Shown: one piece after another, positions 51,854-60,156 of the stretch | Layout: each line of letters starts with the position of its first letter | Numbering within the stretch: position 1 is the first letter of the stretch | NCBI GenBank assembly: GCA_035525225.1 | Contig: DATLFA010000050.1 | Coordinates: 1 to 64,000 of the forward strand | Reading direction: 5' to 3' | From: DATLFA01 sp035525225 | GTDB taxonomy: Bacteria; Actinomycetota; Acidimicrobiia; Acidimicrobiales; WLNW01 | DNA: 64,000 nt | Notes under the pieces: model-generated | Database searches by the model: none | The model's input: only the letters and a program-made list of their open reading frames with translations | What the model was told of the DNA's origin: nothing | Position numbers and translations under genes: made by a program

Positions 51854-52762
51854 GTGAGGTCAGCCCGCCGCGAGCGCGCCCTCGGGCTGGCTGCCGTATG
51901 CGCGGGTACCGCGCTGTGGGGTTCCGCCGCGCCTCTGGGAAAGTCCATCGACGCTCCGCCTTTGGTGCTGCTGGTGTGGCGTCAGATCATCGCGCTCACG
52001 GTGCTCGTGGCGTTTCTCGCGTTGCGCCGACGGCCGATTCGCCGCGAAGACGTGCGGGCCTCTCGTTACGCGGCGTTGATGTTCGGCGTCCATCTCATCG
52101 GCTTCTTCGGCGCCGCCCGACTGACGAGCGTCGCCGTTGTGCTGTTGATCTATGCACTCGCCCCGGTGCTGATCATCCCTATCGCCGCGTTGCTCTTGCA
52201 CGAACGACCGACACGCTTCGTCGTCGTGCTCGGCGTCGTGGCGATCGTCGGCGTTGCGCTAGTCGTAACCACTGGTTCGTCACAAGGGAGCAACCCGACG
52301 CTCGGCCTCGTCGTGTCCATCGGCAACCTCTTGTTGTGGGTCGTGTGGAGCCTCGTGATCAAAGGCGCGCGGATGGGCCGAGTCGATACCGCTACGTGGA
52401 TGCTCTGTGCGAACATCGGCGCGTTCATCGTGGTGCTCACCGTCGCCTTGATCATGCGCGAGGACCTCGGCGCGATCCACGGTTATGACTGGCTGCGCGT
52501 CATCGCACTTGCGGTCGGGCCCGGCCTCATCGGTCACGGGCTGAATACTTGGGCGCTCGGCCACGTCGATGTCGGCCTGGCATCGGTGATCGGGCTCGGT
52601 GAGCCGGTACTCGCCGCGCTCGGTGCCGCGATCTTCCTCAGCGAGCCTTTGGGTGCGATACAGATCACGGGCATTGCCATCGTCATCGCCGCGGTCGCGC
52701 TTGTCGTCGCCCGCAGCACCCGCGCGGTCCCCGAACCGGTTGCCCTTCGACTTCGCGCATAG
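51854..52762 (+). CDS. EamA/DMT-family transporter
   Basis: A 302-residue protein with about ten hydrophobic helices in two EamA repeats (ALWGSAAPLGKSIDAPP; then SIGNLLLWVVWSLVIKG). Glu/Pro-containing ends such as GLASVIGLGEPVLAALGAAIFLSE are typical of drug/metabolite transporters. The GTG at 51854 is preferred; an in-frame ATG at 51800 would overlap the upstream gene by 38 bp. The substrate is unknown. It is followed by the tandem palindromic repeat. Confidence 0.85.
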   Translation: MRSARRERALGLAAVCAGTALWGSAAPLGKSIDAPPLVLLVWRQIIALTVLVAFLALRRRPIRREDVRASRYAALMFGVHLIGFFGAARLTSVAVVLLIYALAPVLIIPIAALLLHERPTRFVVVLGVVAIVGVALVVTTGSSQGSNPTLGLVVSIGNLLLWVVWSLVIKGARMGRVDTATWMLCANIGAFIVVLTVALIMREDLGAIHGYDWLRVIALAVGPGLIGHGLNTWALGHVDVGLASVIGLGEPVLAALGAAIFLSEPLGAIQITGIAIVIAAVALVVARSTRAVPEPVALRLRA

Positions 52763-52798
52763 CGCTGTCCGGACCTCAGTTCATTACCACGCTCCGTG

Positions 52799-52874
52799 GG
52801 AACCACGCGCCCGCGGACGCGTGAATGCCACGCTCAGTAGGAACCACGCGCCCGCGGGCGCGTGAATGCCACGC
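52799..52874. repeat. Tandem repeat of a palindromic 41-bp unit
   Basis: A 35-bp block at 52799-52833 recurs at 52840-52874 with one mismatch. The second copy contains the perfect 18-bp palindrome ACGCGCCCGCGGGCGCGT (52846-52863); the first copy differs from it by one base. A partial unit (CCACGCTCCGTGGGAACC) precedes. It lies in the 276-bp gap between the EamA gene and the phosphodiesterase. No gene is seen in this gap. Confidence 0.8.
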
Positions 52875-53038
52875 ACCGCGGGCAACCGACCACAACGTAA
52901 TTCTCGTACATCCCGTCGACCGATCGTGTCACCGAAGCCGCCGCTATGGCGAGCCCTCGCGCTCGTCAGCATAACGAGGGGGGCAACGGACTCCCCACGA
53001 CCCGTTGTCGAGCACCCGACCACGGGTACCTTGGCACA

Positions 53039-53614
53039 GTGAGCACGCGGATCGGCATCCTCTCCGACACGCACATGCCGGGCGAGCTGCGTTCCCTGTG
53101 GGACGAGGTCTGGGTCGCATTCGAGGGTGTAGATCTGATCCTGCACTCGGGCGACATCGTCCACCCGATCGTTCTCGATCAACTCGAGGCGCGTGCACCG
53201 GTCATCGCGGCGCTGGGCAACAACGATTTCTGCGCCAACGACGCGCGGGTCAAGATGACGCAGTGGCTCGACATCGAGGGATTTCGCCTTGCGATGGTCC
53301 ACGACATGGAACCCGAGGACGAGCCCATCGACGACCTCTGCCGCAAGTACCTCAAAGGCGAACGACCGGACGTGATCGTGACGGGACACACTCACTACGA
53401 GCGGATGGATTTCCGTGACGGTGTGCTGCAGGTCAACTCCGGAAGCCCCACGCATCCGCACCTCTGGTCGACCCGCCTGGGGACTGTTGCCGTCCTCGAT
53501 CTCGCCCCGGGTTCGCTGAAGGCCGGCATCGTTCGTCTCGGCGAGACCGAGGGTCGTCGCAACCCCGGCATCGAATTTGTCTTCGACGGCGCATCGGTGA
53601 GCTGTCTCGGCTGA
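53039..53614 (+). CDS. YfcE/MJ0936-family metallophosphodiesterase
   Basis: A 191-residue calcineurin-like phosphoesterase with the full metal set: SDTHMPG, HSGDIVH, GNNDF, HDMEP and GHTHYE. Small proteins of this family hydrolyse phosphodiesters with Mn or similar metals, with a physiological substrate usually unknown. The GTG start at 53039 places ILSDTH at the normal distance. It lies 20 bp upstream of the VOC gene on the same strand. Confidence 0.9.
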   Translation: MSTRIGILSDTHMPGELRSLWDEVWVAFEGVDLILHSGDIVHPIVLDQLEARAPVIAALGNNDFCANDARVKMTQWLDIEGFRLAMVHDMEPEDEPIDDLCRKYLKGERPDVIVTGHTHYERMDFRDGVLQVNSGSPTHPHLWSTRLGTVAVLDLAPGSLKAGIVRLGETEGRRNPGIEFVFDGASVSCLG

Positions 53615-53634
53615 CGCCCGGGCAGAATAGGCGC

Positions 53635-53997
53635 ATGGCAATCGTCGGTACCCACGCGCTGTTGTACACGTCCGAACCCGACGCGGTACGAGCGATCTTC
53701 CGCGATGTCTTCGGCTGGAAGCACGTCGACGACGGTCAGGGTTGGCTCATCTTCGCGTTGCCCCCGGCCGAGCTCGGCGTGCATCCCGGCGAAGGACCCA
53801 CCTTCGAAGGCGGTGTGCGTCATCAGGTGACGCTGATGTGCGATGACATCAACGCCACCATCGACGAACTCCGCGGCAAGGGCCTCGAGATCCGGGGCGA
53901 GCCGCAGGACGAAGGCTGGGGCATCACGACGACGATCGTGTTACCGGGCGGCTTGGACCTGATGCTCTACCAGCCGCGGCACCGCACCGCGGTCTGA
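53635..53997 (+). CDS. VOC/glyoxalase-fold protein
   Basis: A 120-residue vicinal-oxygen-chelate protein. HALLYTSEPDAVRAIFRDVFGW and the paired HQVTLMCDDINATIDELRGKG plus TTIVLPGGLDLMLYQP are the two beta-alpha-beta-beta units. Metal ligands could be the His in HALLY, the His in VHPGEGP or HQVTL, and a C-terminal acidic residue, but this is uncertain. No function is assigned. Its end overlaps the methyltransferase pseudogene on the other strand by 31 bp. Confidence 0.85.
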   Translation: MAIVGTHALLYTSEPDAVRAIFRDVFGWKHVDDGQGWLIFALPPAELGVHPGEGPTFEGGVRHQVTLMCDDINATIDELRGKGLEIRGEPQDEGWGITTTIVLPGGLDLMLYQPRHRTAV

Positions 53998-54666
53998 CCC
54001 GGGCACGACCGCGACGCCCGCTGGCGACGCGCCGTTGCGAGCAACGTGACACCGGGAAACTCGAGACCATCGGCAGTCTCGTAAGCGCGCACGGATTGCC
54101 GGGCGTCGAGCCGGATCGCATCCGCGGCCTCGGCCGGCAGCGCCGCCAGCAACCTCGCCAGCGGTCCGGCGAGCGCCGACGTCCGCGCCCACCATTCGTC
54201 GAAGGAGCCGACGCGCATTGGCATAGGCACCTCGGCTACGACGACATCGGCGAGGTCGGCGGCGGCAAGGATGCCGGCGAGCCGGTCCGCGTCATCGAGC
54301 GAGAACGGCCGGCTACCCCGGGCGGACGAACAGGCGCACCGACATGCGCACTCACCGCATCGAGCACCACGCCCAGCCACGGATTGCGCGAACGGGGACC
54401 CAGACCGCCGCGGCGAGCCTGCCGCCGGGACGCAGGAGACGGCTCATCTCGCCCACGGCAACGGCGGGGTCGGATGCGAACATCAGGCCCTCACGGCACA
54501 AGACGACGTCGTACGACGCGCCGGGCTGTTCGATCGCCTCGAGGTCGAGCACCAGGGTCGACACGTTGGTAAGTCCGACCGCAGCCGCGCGCTGCGCCGC
54601 AATGGCGGTCATCTCGGGCGCCACGTCGGACAGCACCACCTCACTGGCCGAGCCTGTCAAGACCAA
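53967..54666 (-). pseudogene. Decayed class I SAM methyltransferase
   Basis: Pieces of one methyltransferase occur in three frames. From 54655 down, GSASEVVLSDVAPEMTAIAA to LRPGGRLAAAVW is followed by a shift in a G-run at about 54394. Then RNPWLGVVLDAVSAHVGAPV appears in a second frame, and after a shift in a C-run at about 54309, PFSLDDADRLAGIL to ETADGLEFPGVTLLATARR in a third. The SAM-binding glycine motif that should precede is absent: the gene is cut at about 54655, where the TetR-like sequence begins on the other strand. Confidence 0.8.
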
Positions 54667-55355
54667 GCGGGCCTACAACTCCCCCCGCCGCCAACAACAG
54701 GCGGCCGCGACCCGCCGCGCCATCCTCGAGTCGGCGCGGCAGTTGTTCGAACAGCAGGGCTACGCGGCGACCACGATGGACGCCATCGCAGCAGAGACAG
54801 GGGTCGCGCTCAAGACCGTCTACAGCGCGTTCGTCACCAAGAGCCGCCTACTGCGAGCGTTGTGGGACTTCTTGTTGAAAGGCGACCAAGACGATGCGGG
54901 CGTCGCCGAGCGCCCTTGGTATCGCGAAGTGCTCGAGGAACGCGACCCAGAACGCAAGCTGCGGCTCAACGCCCACTACGCGTGCATCGCCAAGCGGCGC
55001 ATCGCGGGCTTGCTCGAGGTGATCCGCTCTGCCGCAGCGGTCGATGCCGACAGTGCCGCTCTATGGGCCCTCATCCAGAGCGACTTCTACGCGAACCAGC
55101 GGGTCATCGTCGAAACGCTGCACGCGCAAGACGCGTTACGGCCCGAACTCGACGTCAACGCGCGCCACCGACATCCTCTGGACGTTCAATCATCCCGAGG
55201 TGTGGCTGCTACTCGTCGGCAAGCGCGGTTGGACGCCGGAACAGTTCGAGCAATGGTTCGCCGACACGACGTCCGCGCAGTTGTTGAAGCCGGGCCGCCG
55301 CACCGCAGCTGGCAAGCCGCTACGCGCTCGCCGTCCCGCGCCCGGGGCCGGGTGA
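54656..55355 (+). pseudogene. Frameshifted TetR-family regulator
   Basis: A TetR-type DNA-binding domain is clear (ATRRAILESARQLFEQQGYA; TTMDAIAAETGVALKTVYSA). It runs to about 55160 in one frame, where an extra base in ACGCGCGCC shifts it. The C-terminus, ATDILWTFNHPEVWLLLVGK to RGWTPEQFEQWFADT, continues in another frame to 55355. There is no start codon next to the conserved VKTKRAYNS; the only in-frame ATG (54602) lies in antisense methyltransferase sequence. The 5' end therefore looks lost by the same deletion. Confidence 0.78.
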
Positions 55356-55850
55356 CGGCACTTCGGTCAGGGGAAGCTCCGGCGGCGGACCCCACGCGAT
55401 CGCGGCCTTGGAAAAGGCCGACGCGAACGTGATCGTCGCGGTCAACTCGACCAGCTGCGGGCGCGTGAACTCGGCGGCCAGCGCGGCGCTTAGATCGTCG
55501 TCGATGCTGTGCGGATCGTTGACCAACGCGTCGGTGTAGCGAACGACCAGCGCGTAGCGGGCCGGCAGCTCCTGCTTCGGTGCCTGACCGCGCGTGCCGA
55601 GCGCGGCGCCGCTCGCGATGCCCGCGATGGTTTCCTCGTCGAGACCCTCCTGCTTCGCACCTGCGAAGCGAAGGTTCTTTCAAATGCCGCAGTCGACCAG
55701 GTTGGCGTTGCGCAACCGGCCGACCTCCTTCGTCGCCTGGTCGACGGCGCCGTCGGTCCAGAGCGTCCCGTAGAGCGTGTTGAACGCGGCGAACAACTCG
55801 GGGTCGTAGTCGAACAACGACATGCCGCCGTCGGGGGGAACGATGCGCAC
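55320..55850 (-). CDS. AhpD-like carboxymuconolactone decarboxylase-fold selenoprotein (Cys-x-x-Sec)
   Basis: Read with the in-frame UGA at 55680-55682 as selenocysteine, the frame gives 176 residues of the AhpD/CMD fold. Before it come VRIVPPDG, LFDYDPELFAAFNTLYGTLW and RNANLVDCGI; after it KNLRFAGAKQEGLDEETI, ELPARYALVVRYTDALVND and AEFTRPQLVELTATITFASA. The UGA is codon 57, exactly where related proteins have the second Cys of Cys-x-x-Cys (C54-G-I-U57). The GTG start at 55850 has GGAG 6 nt upstream and follows the upstream CMD gene by 9 nt. AhpD-type proteins are thiol peroxidases or peroxidase reductants. A stem-loop of SECIS type follows the UGA. The alternative is a pseudogene with one nonsense mutation. 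Confidence 0.78.
55646..55674 (-). promoter_or_regulatory. Bacterial SECIS-like hairpin after the UGA of the AhpD-like gene
   Basis: On the minus strand, GCTTCGC and GCGAAGC pair perfectly around the 4-nt loop AGGT. Outside, CCTTC pairs with GGAGG (one G-U), with a single bulged A, giving about 12 bp in all. The loop starts 18 nt after the UGA. A stem with a G in the first two loop bases at this distance is the known requirement for bacterial SelB recognition. The AGGU loop resembles that of E. coli fdhF. Confidence 0.75.
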
Positions 55851-55859
55851 AATGATCTC

Positions 55860-56300
55860 CTATGCGTCCAGGGCGTGGGGAGGCCGTTCGGACCCCAAGG
55901 CGAGCGTGAATCTACAGATTGCATCGAAGGCACCGATCGCGACGGTGAACGCGGCGATCTGCGGTCCCGACAGCACCGTCGTCACGCCGGCGGCATCGGA
56001 ATCGGTGACGCCCTGCGCGTCGATCACGTATTGCTCGGTGAATCGCAACAGCGCGCGTTCGACGTCGTCGAACAACGGCGATGTCGGCCATTGCGCGATC
56101 GCAGCGCGCTTGTCGCCGATGTCCGCGCGGTGAGATGCGAGTTCGGGCGCGCAGCGGTGGAGTGTCGCGATGCGCACCCGGCACACTTCGAGCAACGCGG
56201 GGTCGAAGCGGCCATCCCAGATCTGCGCGTCGAGATCGCGGTAGTGCTGATGCGCCTTGGGCAGCGGCGCGAACAGTTCGTCGACAACGAGCTCGCTCAT
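55860..56300 (-). CDS. Carboxymuconolactone decarboxylase-family protein
   Basis: A 146-residue CMD/AhpD-fold protein (DELFAPLPKAHQHYRDLDAQ; LLEVCRVRIATLHRCAPELA; DDVERALLRFTEQYVIDAQG). It has only isolated Cys residues, not Cys-x2-Cys, so it is probably not a peroxidase by itself. Its start overlaps the upstream dehydrogenase stop by four bases, and the AhpD-like Sec gene starts 9 nt after its end. The two CMD proteins may form a mixed complex, or may be the two halves of one ancestral arrangement. Confidence 0.87.
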   Translation of the reverse strand: MSELVVDELFAPLPKAHQHYRDLDAQIWDGRFDPALLEVCRVRIATLHRCAPELASHRADIGDKRAAIAQWPTSPLFDDVERALLRFTEQYVIDAQGVTDSDAAGVTTVLSGPQIAAFTVAIGAFDAICRFTLALGSERPPHALDA

Positions 56301-57355
56301 GCGTGCCGCAACCCCACGCGCACCGCGTCGCGATCGGGAATCGCGCGGGCCAGCAGTCTCATCGCTTCTTCGATGCCGTCGAGCCCGAATACGTCGCCGA
56401 CCACGAGGTCGCTCTTTACCTGACCCGACTCGAGCATCTCGACTGCTTTGGCCATCGACGCCGGCGTGAAACCACTGCCGCCGAACACGGCCAGTGACTT
56501 CATCACGATCCAGTCGGTGACCAAGTTGGGCACGGGCTGGAAGTGCTTGAGCCCGGCCAGCAACACGCGACCGCCGGCCCAGCGCGCCAGATCGATCGCC
56601 ATCGGCACCGTCGACGCGACGGTCGCAATGTCCATCACGACATCGGCCATGGCACCCGACGTGAGATCAGCCACGACCTCGACCGGGTTGTCGACGTCGA
56701 CCATGATCGTGTGCGTCGCGCCGATCTTCTTGGCAGTGTCGAGGCGCAGCTTGTCGCTCGACACGCCCGTCTGGATCACCATGCCCGGCTTCTTTGCCAG
56801 CACGGCTTCGAGCACGGCGAGGCCTTGATGACCCGGCCCTTCGATGACGACGACGTCACCTTCGTTCACACCGACGATGTCGGTCCAGTTCACCGCATTG
56901 GCCAACGGCTCGAAGAGAGTGAACTCCTCGGCGGGACGCCGGTCGCTCATCTTGTGGAGCTTGGTCCCGGCGAAGATCTCCATGTATTCGCCGTAACCAC
57001 CCCACAACCCGACCTTGCCCTCGCCGGTCATGTCGGAGTAGCCGTAGATGCGAAATCGAGCGCCGACTTCGAGGATCTCGTCGACCGCGACCCGATCGCC
57101 CTCCCGCACGCCGAGTTGCGCATCGCGGGCCAGCTCGACCACCCGCCCGACCGTCTCGTGCCCGGGCACCACGGGGAACATCGATCCGCCGGGAACCAAC
57201 TCGACGCCGTGGAACTGTGCCACGTCGCTCCCGCAGAGACCGACGGCCTCGACCTTGATGACGGCGCCACCCGCGGGCGGATCGGGCACGGGGAATTCAC
57301 GCACCTGATAGGTGTCGTTGCCCAAGAACACCGCGGCATGACAGGTCTGCGCCAT
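56297..57355 (-). CDS. Zinc-type MDR alcohol dehydrogenase, lacking the structural-zinc loop
   Basis: A 352-residue medium-chain dehydrogenase. Catalytic-zinc residues C41 and H66/E67 are in GLCGSDVAQFHG and PGHETVG, and the NAD-binding region includes VVVIEGPGHQGLAVLEAVLA. The four-Cys structural zinc lobe usually found about residues 90-110 is absent; instead there is RFRIYGYSDMTGEGKVG. The substrate is unknown. It lies 13 nt after the SDR gene and is coupled to the CMD gene downstream. Confidence 0.88.
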   Translation of the reverse strand: MAQTCHAAVFLGNDTYQVREFPVPDPPAGGAVIKVEAVGLCGSDVAQFHGVELVPGGSMFPVVPGHETVGRVVELARDAQLGVREGDRVAVDEILEVGARFRIYGYSDMTGEGKVGLWGGYGEYMEIFAGTKLHKMSDRRPAEEFTLFEPLANAVNWTDIVGVNEGDVVVIEGPGHQGLAVLEAVLAKKPGMVIQTGVSSDKLRLDTAKKIGATHTIMVDVDNPVEVVADLTSGAMADVVMDIATVASTVPMAIDLARWAGGRVLLAGLKHFQPVPNLVTDWIVMKSLAVFGGSGFTPASMAKAVEMLESGQVKSDLVVGDVFGLDGIEEAMRLLARAIPDRDAVRVGLRHA

Positions 57356-57368
57356 CGTTCCCCCTCCG

Positions 57369-58145
57369 CTACAGGCGACTGTTGTACCAGCTGTCGAGCA
57401 TCTCGGCAGTAACGCCGGGGATGTCGGTGCCCGAGTAGAGCGTGACGCCACCATCGGCGGACAGCGTCTGCCCGGTGACCCACTTGAGTGCGAACAGCGC
57501 CAATACGGCATCCGCGATGTCGTCGGTCTCGCCGAGGCGACCGAGCGGCGTGCGCTCGCACAGCGAGTCGTGAAAGCCCGGCAGATCCTTCGTGCCCTCG
57601 GTCATCGGTGTGTTGGTGACACCGGGAGCGACGGCGTTGACGCGGATGCCATAGCGGCCGAGCTCACGCGCCGCGACGCGCACCATCTGGCGAATTCCCA
57701 TCTTGGCCACGCTGTAGTGCACCATGCCGAGGTCGGCGAGCACACCAGCACTCGACGCGGTCGCGACGATCGAGCCGCCGTCGTCGGTGTCGCGGATGGC
57801 ACGCCCGGCGCATTGCATCGTGAGGAACGCGCCGCGCAGGTTGACGCGCATCACGCGGTCCCATTCGTCGGCCGGCATGTTGAGGAACGATCCGACGCCA
57901 GAGATACCGGCATTGACGAAGCCATAGTGCAGGCCACCGAAACGCTCGTGCACTGCGGCAAACGCGGCCTTGATCGATGCCTCGTCGGTGACGTCGCACT
58001 CGATCTGCACTTCGGCTGGGCCACCGCGCTGCCGATCAAGCGATGCGACCCGCACCCCTTCTCGCTGCAGGCGTTCACTCACCGCAGCGCCGATGCCCGA
58101 GGCGCCGCCCGTGACGGCAGCAAATCGACCATCGAGCTCGAGCAC
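57369..58145 (-). CDS. Short-chain dehydrogenase/reductase
   Basis: A 258-residue classical SDR with the cofactor motif TGGASGIG, the NAG strand (GFVNAGISGVG), a catalytic Ser in ATASSAGVLADLG, and Tyr-x3-Lys in HYSVAKMG. PGVTNTPM and a C-terminal TLYSGTDIPGVTAEML follow. Such enzymes act on alcohols, hydroxyacyl-CoA or sugars. It is upstream of the MDR dehydrogenase in the same direction. Confidence 0.88.
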   Translation of the reverse strand: MLELDGRFAAVTGGASGIGAAVSERLQREGVRVASLDRQRGGPAEVQIECDVTDEASIKAAFAAVHERFGGLHYGFVNAGISGVGSFLNMPADEWDRVMRVNLRGAFLTMQCAGRAIRDTDDGGSIVATASSAGVLADLGMVHYSVAKMGIRQMVRVAARELGRYGIRVNAVAPGVTNTPMTEGTKDLPGFHDSLCERTPLGRLGETDDIADAVLALFALKWVTGQTLSADGGVTLYSGTDIPGVTAEMLDSWYNSRL

Positions 58146-58272
58146 AACCCCAAACTACGCGAAGAACCCTCGGTGCGCCGGGCACTGCGTCAATCCGCCG
58201 GGACCCGCAGTCCGACTTCGCGGCGCCATCGTCAGTAGTGGAGTGCGGCACACTCAGGGCCGTACTCGCCCA

Positions 58273-58845
58273 TCAGCATCTGATCTCGAATGCGCCCGGT
58301 ACGGGGGCCGATCCATCGTCTTTGGCCAGCTCGAATCCCGACGCTCGCAAGATCGAGCCCTCGACGCTGACCCGACCGATATCCAGGGCCTCTTCCAAAT
58401 TCGTGGCGTCGCGCGAGGCGGGATTCCCGATCGTGACACTGATGCGGTCCCCCGCAAAGCGGCTGTCTTTCGCGTAACGGCTCACGTCGATCATGACTTC
58501 GGCACCCGAGGCGTTGGCCCCGAATGCTTGTGCGTTCCACTCGATGGTTTCTCCCGCTGCGATCTGCGACCTGAGGAAACAACGACTCCGGGTGAACGTG
58601 ACTGTCTCGCTGCCCAAGGTGAGCGAACCCTTGGCCGTGCCGGACGCAGGGGTCGTGACCGCGACCGAACCTGTTGCCGCGGGCGCGCCCGACGGCGAGT
58701 CGGCACTGCCGGGCGAGCCCGTGGTAGGAGTAACGCCATTCGAAGTGGCCTGCCGCGCGCTCGTGTCGTCGCCACCGCAGGCGCCCACCAGGAACGCGCC
58801 AGTTGACACGGCTAGACCGAAAACAATCCTCGACAACGATCTCAC
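58273..58845 (-). CDS. Putative lipoprotein
   Basis: A 190-residue protein with a lipoprotein signal: MRSLSRIVFGLAVSTGAF then LVGAC, with the Cys at residue 23 as the lipid anchor. A Thr/Ser/Gly/Ala/Pro-rich linker (about 25-75) follows, then a folded domain (ETVTFTRSRCFLRSQ; FAGDRISVTIGN) that ends in a Cys. Two later Cys residues could form a disulfide. The GTG start at 58845 gives a normal signal peptide. The pattern resembles LpqH-type antigens. No function is assigned. Confidence 0.8.
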   Translation of the reverse strand: MRSLSRIVFGLAVSTGAFLVGACGGDDTSARQATSNGVTPTTGSPGSADSPSGAPAATGSVAVTTPASGTAKGSLTLGSETVTFTRSRCFLRSQIAAGETIEWNAQAFGANASGAEVMIDVSRYAKDSRFAGDRISVTIGNPASRDATNLEEALDIGRVSVEGSILRASGFELAKDDGSAPVPGAFEIRC

Positions 58846-58977
58846 AGCGACGCCACCGTCCCTAGAGCCCGTGTGGCGCCCCCGCCAAAGAGTAGGTAAG
58901 CCCAACGTAACACTGAACGACCAGAGGCTCAACGAAAGTTGGTCTCCGCCTCGACCATCGAGCTCGAGCACGAGGCC

Positions 58978-59253
58978 TCAGTGCTCTTCGGGTGCGACCC
59001 AGTTGGGGTCTTCGCGCGGGTCGTCGATGGCGACGGCCGAGACGCCATGGCCCGCACGGGTCAACATGTCGAGGACGATCTGCTCGAGGAACTCTTTCGG
59101 CATCACACACTCGACACACGATGCGCCTTCGAGGATGAGCTTGAGGCTGACGGTGCCGTCGTCGGTCGAGACCAGCTCCATGTCGCCGCCGTCGGCTTGT
59201 ACGAGCTGGCGGGCCTCTTCGAGCGTCGGCGCGATCTCGGCGGCATTGATCAT
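58978..59253 (-). CDS. NifU C-terminal-like Fe-S scaffold protein
   Basis: A 91-residue protein of the NifU-like family, which holds transient Fe-S clusters for transfer. RQLVQADGGDMELVSTDDGT and the Cys-x2-Cys motif SCVECVMPKEFLEQIVLDML are diagnostic (usual CGSCPSS-like motif replaced by CVECVMP). The length is that of stand-alone NifU domains. It lies between the lipoprotein and an SDR gene in the selenoprotein-rich cluster. Confidence 0.86.
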   Translation of the reverse strand: MINAAEIAPTLEEARQLVQADGGDMELVSTDDGTVSLKLILEGASCVECVMPKEFLEQIVLDMLTRAGHGVSAVAIDDPREDPNWVAPEEH

Positions 59254-59294
59254 GATGCTCCTCGTGTCTTCCGCACAGCGGGGCCGCTCGGCCC

Positions 59295-60149
59295 CTAGTT
59301 GCCGATGCTTGGCTGGCTGGTGTGATCGGGCCGGTCGCCCAACTGTGTCTCTTCGTGACGCAGGTTAGAGGGTCTCGTGCGCGAGAGAAACGCCCCGGCA
59401 TCGGCGAGAATGAGCTGGCCCGTGATGCAGCGAGCCAGATCCGACGCGAGGAAGACTGCGAGGCGGCCGAGCTCGTCGTGCTCGACCCTGCGCTTGAGCG
59501 CCGTCGACTGGTCGATGGCCGCGACGTGGGCATCCGTGAACGCGGCGCGCACGGTCTCGGTGAGGGTGGTGCCGGGCGCGATCGCGAGCACTCGGATGCC
59601 GTGCTCGCCGAGCTCCATCGCCAACGACGTGACGAGGTGGTTGAGCGCGGCCTTCGACGCGGCATAGGCGGAGTTGAACGGCGACGGCCGGGTCGTCTCC
59701 CCCGAGGTCACCAACAACATCACCCCACCGTCGCCGCCGGCGATCATGGCCCGCGCTTGGTGCTGGGCGCAGACCGCGGTGAGGATGAGATTCTGACCGA
59801 CCACGTCGCGCCAATACGCGCCGTCGGTGTCGACGAAGGCCGACGCGCCGCGGCCGGCCAACATGCCGATGTTGTTGACGGCGATATCGAGGCCGCCGAG
59901 TTCGTCGACGGTGCGTTGCACCATCTGCTCGACCTGCGCGTCGTCTCGGCAGTCGGCGACGACGGCAATCGCCCGTCCCCCTTCGGCTTCGATCAACGCC
60001 ACGGTCTCAGACGCCTTCTCGCCACGGGCGTCGTTGACCGCGACAGCGGCGCCGGCGCGGGCCAACCAGCGCGCGATCTCGCGGCCGATGCCTGCACCCG
60101 CTCCGGTCACGAGCGCGGCCTTGCCCGAATGATCGATGGTGATGCTCAA
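59295..60149 (-). CDS. Short-chain dehydrogenase/reductase
   Basis: A 284-residue SDR. TGAGAGIGRE is the cofactor loop, NDARGEKA suggests NAD(H) preference, NNIGML is the active-site strand, and TSGETTRPSPFNSAYAASK carries Ser, Tyr and Lys. The N-terminal SITIDHSGKAALVTG and C-terminal extension (RHEETQLGDRPDHTS) are slightly long for the family. It lies 7 nt after the zinc dehydrogenase gene, so the pair is probably one transcript. Confidence 0.87.
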   Translation of the reverse strand: MSITIDHSGKAALVTGAGAGIGREIARWLARAGAAVAVNDARGEKASETVALIEAEGGRAIAVVADCRDDAQVEQMVQRTVDELGGLDIAVNNIGMLAGRGASAFVDTDGAYWRDVVGQNLILTAVCAQHQARAMIAGGDGGVMLLVTSGETTRPSPFNSAYAASKAALNHLVTSLAMELGEHGIRVLAIAPGTTLTETVRAAFTDAHVAAIDQSTALKRRVEHDELGRLAVFLASDLARCITGQLILADAGAFLSRTRPSNLRHEETQLGDRPDHTSQPSIGN

Positions 60150-60156
60150 CGTGGTC

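Noticed and set aside
53967..55355. Programmed frameshifting in the methyltransferase or TetR gene
   Set aside because: Indels occur in simple G, C or CG runs without a slippery-site and stem arrangement, and both genes lack their 5' ends; decay or read error is simpler.
55680..55682. The UGA as an ordinary stop or nonsense mutation in the AhpD-like gene
   Set aside because: Not excluded, but less likely: it replaces the redox Cys precisely, no other disruption is present, and a SECIS-like stem follows at the right distance.
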